Assembly: GCF_000327385.1 (NCBI RefSeq)
Contig: NW_008707425.1
Span: 3,214,372 to 3,278,371 of the forward strand
Direction: 5' to 3'
DNA length: 64,000 nucleotides
Source: Lottia gigantea
Taxonomy: Eukaryota > Mollusca > Gastropoda > Lottiidae
The position numbers and the translations under genes were made by a program. This document shows, piece after piece, positions 10,104-64,000 of the stretch; position 1 is the first letter of the stretch; each line of letters opens with the position of its first letter. Under the pieces are notes generated by a model. It made no database searches, was not told the origin of the DNA, and saw only the letters and a program-made list of their open reading frames with translations.

Positions 10104-10388
10104 TTTAATCAAAGTTAGTCTATAAAAACCGAAAAACAATGATAAACAATCACGGAAATTCAAATACTTGGTCAATTCCTGATGTTTTCTTCAGATTAGT
10201 GAATTTTTTCAGAATCACATTGGCTAACGGTATCACTTCACACTTGAATTCAATCTTCTTGGATTCAAATTTTCTGAAAAATATGTTCATTATGATTAAA
10301 TAGACACCAACGCATGCACATTAATTTTACTTTCTAGTTATTAAGGATTGGTATGCACAATTGATTTGAAATAATGTGAAATATTTAC

Positions 10389-10445
10389 CAGCAGACAGCC
10401 ATGTTTTGGTTTGATCACGTGATAAAATAATGTCACGTGATTCGC
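10389..10445 (-). promoter_or_regulatory. Probable SCOC promoter and 5' leader with paired E-boxes
   Basis: Two palindromic TCACGTGA sites lie at 10415-10422 and 10433-10440, 18 bases apart. The second reads GTCACGTGA, close to the CLEAR element bound by TFEB/MITF-type bHLH-Zip factors. They are about 310 bases before the SCOC ATG. Just downstream on the minus strand, CTGCTG|GTAAAT is a good donor (exon edge 10389) that could splice to the acceptor at 10119, giving a non-coding first exon. Start site is inferred. Confidence 0.5.
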
Positions 10446-10553
10446 TGATTGCCACCTGCGCGACTGGCTGTCAACATGAAAACTAACGGATTTACCTTGA
10501 AAATGTGTGTAGCTTACAAGTTTTGCTTGAAATTTGTGCAGCAAATGGAATAA

Positions 10554-12927
10554 ATATCTATCATTTAAGGTATTTCATCGTTTTCTCGGAATATTTCATA
10601 TTTGTCTCAGTTATAATTTTCTTTAAAAACTTTGTTTGGTAATTAGCTGAACACATGTTTTATGTTGTCTACCTTAACGGTAAACTCAACGGTCATACCA
10701 AATGAGTGTCACCTGTACCCATAAAAAAGACAATTTTATTAGCCACTCCCTTTAAATTATTGGCAGCTCTTAAATATTTTACAGGCTATTATCGGATATA
10801 TTTTATCAACAATGTATGATTTTGTCATATATTGTGGTAAAATGAATATGGAGTTCTGTAGGATACCTGGTTAATATACTTGTATTACAGTAAACCTATG
10901 ACAGCACAGTGTTTTATGTAATGAATTAGAAGCTGCATCAAAAGAAATAAAATATTCCTTTAATCCTCTTTTTGAGGTCCAAATCAATTCCCAGAATTGC
11001 CGCATTTGTCCCTTAAATGAAAACTATTGACTAACATAAAGAGATACCGTTCCTTACCATATCTGAAAGTTTCAAGTTAGGCAGTCAAGGCCACACATCA
11101 AAACTGCTATATAATAACCCCCATTTAATTTTAACAGATTACATTGTGTAGGGAAAGGCTAATAAATTTGCTTCTAATTGTCAAAAATTCCCAATTACAT
11201 ATGTTGCATAAAAATTGGTAGAAAATTGTAGATTCTGGAGATTTTATATAATGTTCTTCCTGCAAGGATGTATAACTTTCTGTCCTACTATTGTAGGGTC
11301 AATGCATGTGCTATATAAGTAAATGCTAAATGAACAATTTGATTAAAAAGCAGATCTGAATTTTTTTGTCAGGTGTGTTTTCTGCAGGTTACCTAACTTG
11401 CCATACATTAACTATTGTATGAAAGTTTTACCCAATAACTTCCAAAGTAATCATAATATATATTAACCTGTCCAAGCACTTTTAAACATGATTTTAATAT
11501 CATTTAACAAGCATTAGTAGAATAGTAATTTTGTAAGATAATTGATGACAGTTGGCACCAGCAAGAAAAACACAAAACAAAATATCAAGATGTACAGATG
11601 CTGTACAACAAGAACTGAAGTACATTCTCTATAAAGGAGAAGTATGCAAAATTTTCATCATCAAAAACGTTATAAATTATACCTAAAAGTAATATACCAT
11701 TTACATCTATGTATTTACTTGATCAGACTGAATTAAAAAATGAGAGTACTAATTGTTAATTAAAGCAGTTTGACATAGTTTTGGTGTTTGGCTTTATAAT
11801 GGCTCTTTATTTTATAATTAGTTCAAACCTTCACAACAAGTAGAAGATATATGTATTTAAAATTAGACGTAAACTTTTAAATAGTTTTGATGTTTCTCTA
11901 GATTTTGATGTAAAGTTTTTATAAATTTGAGCAAAATTTTTTTTGACCTATATGAAAATCCTAATGTCTGTCTAAAGAAATGTGAACTTACAACTAAGTA
12001 CCATAGTGAACAGGTAACTTTCACAGTTTCCTACATACAATATTCAAGTACAACTATCTGCTATCATATCAGGGCCATAAGAAGTAAAATATGATAACTT
12101 TGGAAGGGGGGGCTGAGAAAAAAATTCATAAGTTCTTTTACAGGAGGATTGAGAGGAACACTCCTACCAAAAATTTTTAGAAAACAAAATTTGAATTCTT
12201 CTACAACGCTTGTCTCTTGAGGCAGTTTGAGAGGGCTTAACCAAGAATATTTTGAAATCCATACACCTGATGCAGCATTTCTGTCGACGGCATGAGATGC
12301 TCACTGAGAAGGGCTTGGAGAGATTCCACACAATCAAGAAAACTTTTGAAAAAGGTCTGCGCATAAGTCCACGTTTAAGATCCCAAAATAGTTGGAATTA
12401 CTAGTAAACATAGAAGGCAAAAGTTTCATATATATATAGAGCTCCAAATCACAAACCAAATAAACTGATACATTTACCAAGTTTCTAGACTCTAGTCCTT
12501 CAAGTTCAACTCATTTTACATCTTATGAAATAAATATAAAGAAGAATTGAAGGTGTTGACAAAACTTTTAAGAACAAGAATAATTTGATTGAAAATACCA
12601 GATCTAGACATGGTATATTGATTTTTCTCATGTTGCAAGCTTTTTTTTCAATTCAGTTTCCTTTTCATTCAAATGTTTTAGAAACCTACTGAAATCCAAT
12701 TTTAAAGATGATTTAACTTTTAGATCAAGGCTTTTCACATATACAATGTTAACAAATTCTCTATTTTATTAAAGAAAGTCTTAATTTTAATAAAATTTTC
12801 AAGGGCTTTTCTAAAAATATTATGTTTTAGGGGTTACTTGGTCTATACTATTAACTACCATGAATTGCTCTTGTGGTTCCCATAAGCTAGTTGAAAATTT
12901 CCTAAATGTTTTTAAAGAATTTCAATC
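10554..12927. other. Intergenic, no gene recognised
   Basis: AT-rich sequence between the divergent SCOC and FRMPD4-like genes. Only short frames are present (for example minus strand 12164-12364), without recognisable domains, splice support or close copies in the window. Confidence 0.5.
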
Positions 12928-13017
12928 CAGAATTTTAAATGATGCTGGATCAATGAAAATTAGAACTGTGCTGAGTGTTGCTAAATATATCATCAGAATT
13001 TTAAATGATGCTGGATC
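12928..13017 (+). repeat. Local duplication, 25-base unit repeated at 65-base spacing
   Basis: CAGAATTTTAAATGATGCTG plus GATCA occurs at 12928-12952 and 12993-13017. The 44 bases spanning 12951-12994 between them recur without mismatch at 14316-14359. Confidence 0.8.
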
Positions 13018-14355
13018 AGTTTGTTATAAAAACTAAAACTAAACTTTTTTGTAACTCTTGTAAGATATGACATGTAAATAGGCCAACAACTAACAACTTT
13101 CAGCCACATTACTGTCATTGGTGTGGAATTATTTTCTAGACTGGAATAGTTGCCTAGTTGATTTCATGTGGATTTTCCATATCCTATAATCATTTTTTTT
13201 GCATCATTAATCTTGTGTATTTTGCTGTCAGTAATTTTTCAGTCCAGTAAATATTGTGGAGAAATATGATGAGCTATGAGTTTTATACCTTCATCTTTCA
13301 TTTATAATATTTATCTCTAGGGAACAACAGGCCAGCTATCATCTTAGTGTTCTGTTTAGTTTTGGGAATACAAAACCAATTCTCATTCAAACTGTTGATT
13401 GCAGTGTCTTTAAATTTGCCGAAATGAAATAAAATATTTTAGTTTTCTCATACCCTAGTTCAATCATTGACATAACAACTATTCTGATTCAAATACAGAT
13501 TTATTCTTCTCAATGGTAACTATGGTGTCAATTTTTGTTGTTGTTTTTTTCTGTTGTTTGGATTTAATATTTATATTTGATGATTCTTAATGATCTACTA
13601 AGAACCAGGACTTAAACAGTTTCCACACCTACAGAACAGAACAGCTCTTCTTATGTGTTACTTTTGTGAACTTTCCTGATTCACATAGAAAATAATAATC
13701 TGTCTCACATTGTTGTTTTTTTATGAGAAGTACCCGTAAAAATATATTGTAATCACCTATGTCAGTCCTTATACAGAAGCTGGCAAATACCATAGAGACT
13801 ACAGGTTTTATTTCCCCTCTCCATTCCAAATTTTCTGCTGTGTTTTAATCTGTTCGGTTTTATTTTAGATCTGTCATTCAGAAAATGTAGTGAATAATAA
13901 ATTATAAGTACGAAAAAATACCATTAGTTCTGGAATCTCCAAAAGAGATGCCAAGTTGACAAAACTAGTCTTATTTAATGCTGATGTTCATGATTTCACT
14001 AGTTTAATGTTACATGTAATTTGAACATTAATCATTGTCATTATTGTATTTATCACATTCAATTATCAATCATACTTGTCACTTTTTTTTGCAATTGCCA
14101 TCATTTTTCAGCTTTTCAATTAGAAATGTAGTTGTTTTCAGAATGTACAGTAACTTCAAAATCTCTATTTAGTTGTAATTGAAGTTTTTTTTACCAGTTC
14201 CTAATTCTTCAAAGATTTAAAATTGGATTCCACCATTTTGCTTTATAACATGATATATTTGAATACAGTATTTATCTACGCAATAGACATAGTTGTTTCG
14301 CTGTTTACCAAAATTCAATGAAAATTAGAACTGTGCTGAGTGTTGCTAAATATAT

Positions 14356-14833
14356 CATCGTATCAAGAATACAGGTTTTAACATGGTCTTATTAACCTGT
14401 ATTAAACTAAGCCTATTATACTTCATTTTGGGGGCGTGGAAATGAGATTGGTGCTATTTCAATCTGACCAATCACATCAGTAGAACAGAAATGAGGTCAC
14501 GTAAACAAAAAACATCATCGCTTTGCCGCAACCCGTCTGAAGAGATAAGAACACATTCCAAAGTAAGGTTTGATTTTCTCTCGGCTTCAATTTTTTTACC
14601 GAAAATCTTACTCAATTCTGTACCGTACATATTCATCAAAATATGTAATGGCACACTGCTTTCGTTTTGTTTACGTTCACAAACAAAGTGTCATAACAAG
14701 TGATTTGTTTTGATTAGCTGAAATTTGCTACCAATACTGTAGGGCCAATTTTGATTGGACAATATTTTTCTATGACTTTTATAACCACGGTCTGGAGGAA
14801 GTATAATGACTTGGGGCGTGGTTTGGACATGAT
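14356..14833 (+). mobile_element. CATCGTATC dispersed element, copy 1
   Basis: About 478 bases shared with 24497-24952 along almost the whole length, with small indels. Shared blocks include CATGGTCTTATTAAC, TACCGTACATATTCATCAAA and GTTTTGATTAGCTGAAATTT. Ends start CATC..TATC and finish GACATGATG, giving a weak imperfect TIR (about 11 of 17). No coding capacity; short frames on both strands here are chance. Confidence 0.75.
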
Positions 14834-15999
14834 GCTTCATATACCATCTGAAACACCGGCTGTAATTGGGTGTAGATCATTCCTTGTAGCTAATAATGTT
14901 TGTTTGATATAATTTCCACTCACACAGATTGACCAGGAAGGAGGATTGCCATATGCCCGATGCTTGCTAAAGGAATAAAACAATAAATTAGGATATATAA
15001 TGGAAGACATTCATGAATAAAGCTTATTGTTTATAGGATGCTTTGGTCATGTTTTACCCTATTTGTGGAAATTTTTACATACTAAAATTAAACAATGACA
15101 TTCAGTAGATTGAACTACTAAATATCACATTTAATTTACACCAGTAATGAATAAATCCTTTTCAATTTATTACCCAATGATTGATAGGGTCACATTTTAC
15201 TGGATTGATGTAATTTTTCTATAACGGTAATTTTAAAGACATTGCATGTCATGATTTTGATAGCTTTAAGTAGGCTGTCACTAAATTGGACATTTTCTAC
15301 AAAACGCTTCAATTCCTACAGGCAATATGTTACAGACTATTATTTATTTGGAATATTGCAGGGAATGAGAAGAATACTTGAAACCTTGTTAATATGACAG
15401 TAAGTTGAGATTGATCTGACAGTCGGCAACTTGTGTTAAAAGAAGAAGGTCTGGTATAATGAATGCTGTAGTATGGTGTCCGAGTAACTGTAGATACCAA
15501 CATAACCACTAATAGGATGGATATAGGAATAATAACCAACAGTACTGGTATAAAGAACAGTGCAACTTTAAATTGGACTTGCTAATGGATGTGTGATGGT
15601 TTTTATATTGCTATAATCTGATACAGATAGTGATATAATGTAATTTATATATAGAATAAATGTTTTAAAATTTGCATAATATGGAAAAGTCATGTTTTTA
15701 ATATTTATAAATAGTACTAAGAACATAATGCTCTATCAAACCAAAACAATGTAAAATATTTTAATATGAAAAATTAACAACAGTTTTTATGTGTGGATCT
15801 AAAAAAGGAAATTATTTCATGAGGTGTATTGTGATATGACAACTGACAATGGAGTATGTGGTGAAATAAACATTACAAGGGTAATAATATTTTTTATAGA
15901 CAGTTTCTATTAGTGTTAATTTGAAGTGTGAATTTTTGTGGATTCAGTTTGATGTGTAAATTTGATAATGTAAGAAAAACACATATGATTTTTTTGGTT
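14834..15999. other. Intergenic, nothing recognised
   Basis: AT-rich. It should contain the promoter and any non-coding first exon of the FRMPD4-like gene, but no specific element stands out. Confidence 0.4.
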
Positions 16000-16085
16000 G
16001 AGTTGGTAGATGTTCTGCCTCCAGATGTGAAATAATTTCGCAATGTGGTTCTGTGGTTTCTGAAGTCAGGTTTCTCGAGTCATTA
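16000..16085 (+). repeat. Possible tRNA-like SINE head just upstream of the FRMPD4 start
   Basis: TGGTTGAGTTGGTAGATG resembles a pol III A box and GGTTTCTCGAGTC a diverged B box about 60 bases on. It lies 60 bases before the first ATG, so it may be in the 5' UTR. Weak; it could be chance. Confidence 0.25.
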
Positions 16086-16145
16086 GAATCTGGAGACTAA
16101 CAAGACTAATTACTATGGAATATTGTGCTACTAATTGATAGAGAG

Positions 16146-63975
<47,830 letters not shown>

Positions 63976-64000
63976 TAGTGTTATTATTAAAGTCTGGTGT

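Noticed and set aside
10476-10553. Plus-strand 26-codon ORF starting MKTNGFTLKMC, divergent from SCOC
   Set aside because: Good start context beside the E-boxes, but it ends at once, has no match I recognise and no donor before the stop. Could be a short divergent transcript; not supported.

Overview
The window looks like animal nuclear DNA, AT-rich, with short exons, GT-AG introns from 92 bases to about 37 kb, and many short dispersed repeats. A mollusc or another lophotrochozoan fits best, judging from the tRNA-derived SINEs, hairpin-ended repeats carrying tandem units and very large repeat-filled introns. This placement is inference; no rRNA or mitochondrial sequence is present to settle it.

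Three protein genes can be recognised. (1) Bases 422-6350, plus strand: a JADE-family gene (PHD finger plus extended PHD finger, scaffold of the HBO1 histone acetyltransferase complex). Eleven coding exons in continuous frame give 951 residues to the stop; the 5' end lies off or near the left edge. (2) Bases 8083-10103, minus strand: SCOC, a short coiled-coil Golgi/autophagy protein, complete in four coding exons (120 residues) and convergent with JADE. (3) Bases 16146-63970 and beyond, plus strand: the first three coding exons of an FRMPD4 (Preso)-like WW-WW-PDZ-FERM scaffold, split by introns of about 37.0 kb and 10.4 kb. SCOC and FRMPD4 are divergent, with about 6 kb between them.

Most of the remaining sequence is intron 1 and intron 2 of the FRMPD4-like gene. 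It holds repeats: at least two tRNA-derived SINE families; a TIR family with ends like TATACGCCC, a subterminal hairpin and in some copies ~170-base tandem units; a MITE family with TIR near GGACTCAGACCA, including two copies head-to-head as a foldback; an internally deleted TIR element still carrying a Myb/SANT-like ORF, with a relic copy; two further paired dispersed families; a 220-base element with a perfect 31-base inverted repeat; and two minisatellites (44- and 26-base units). No rRNA, CRISPR, viral or retroviral element was found.

The most interesting points are gene-structural. The JADE gene has a 165-base intron that is open and in frame, so its retention would add 55 residues without breaking the protein. 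In the FRMPD4-like gene both WW domains are cut by an intron at the same residue and phase, and the exon between is symmetrical, so skipping it would fuse two half-domains into one hybrid WW. Upstream of SCOC there are two CLEAR-type E-boxes, in keeping with its autophagy role.
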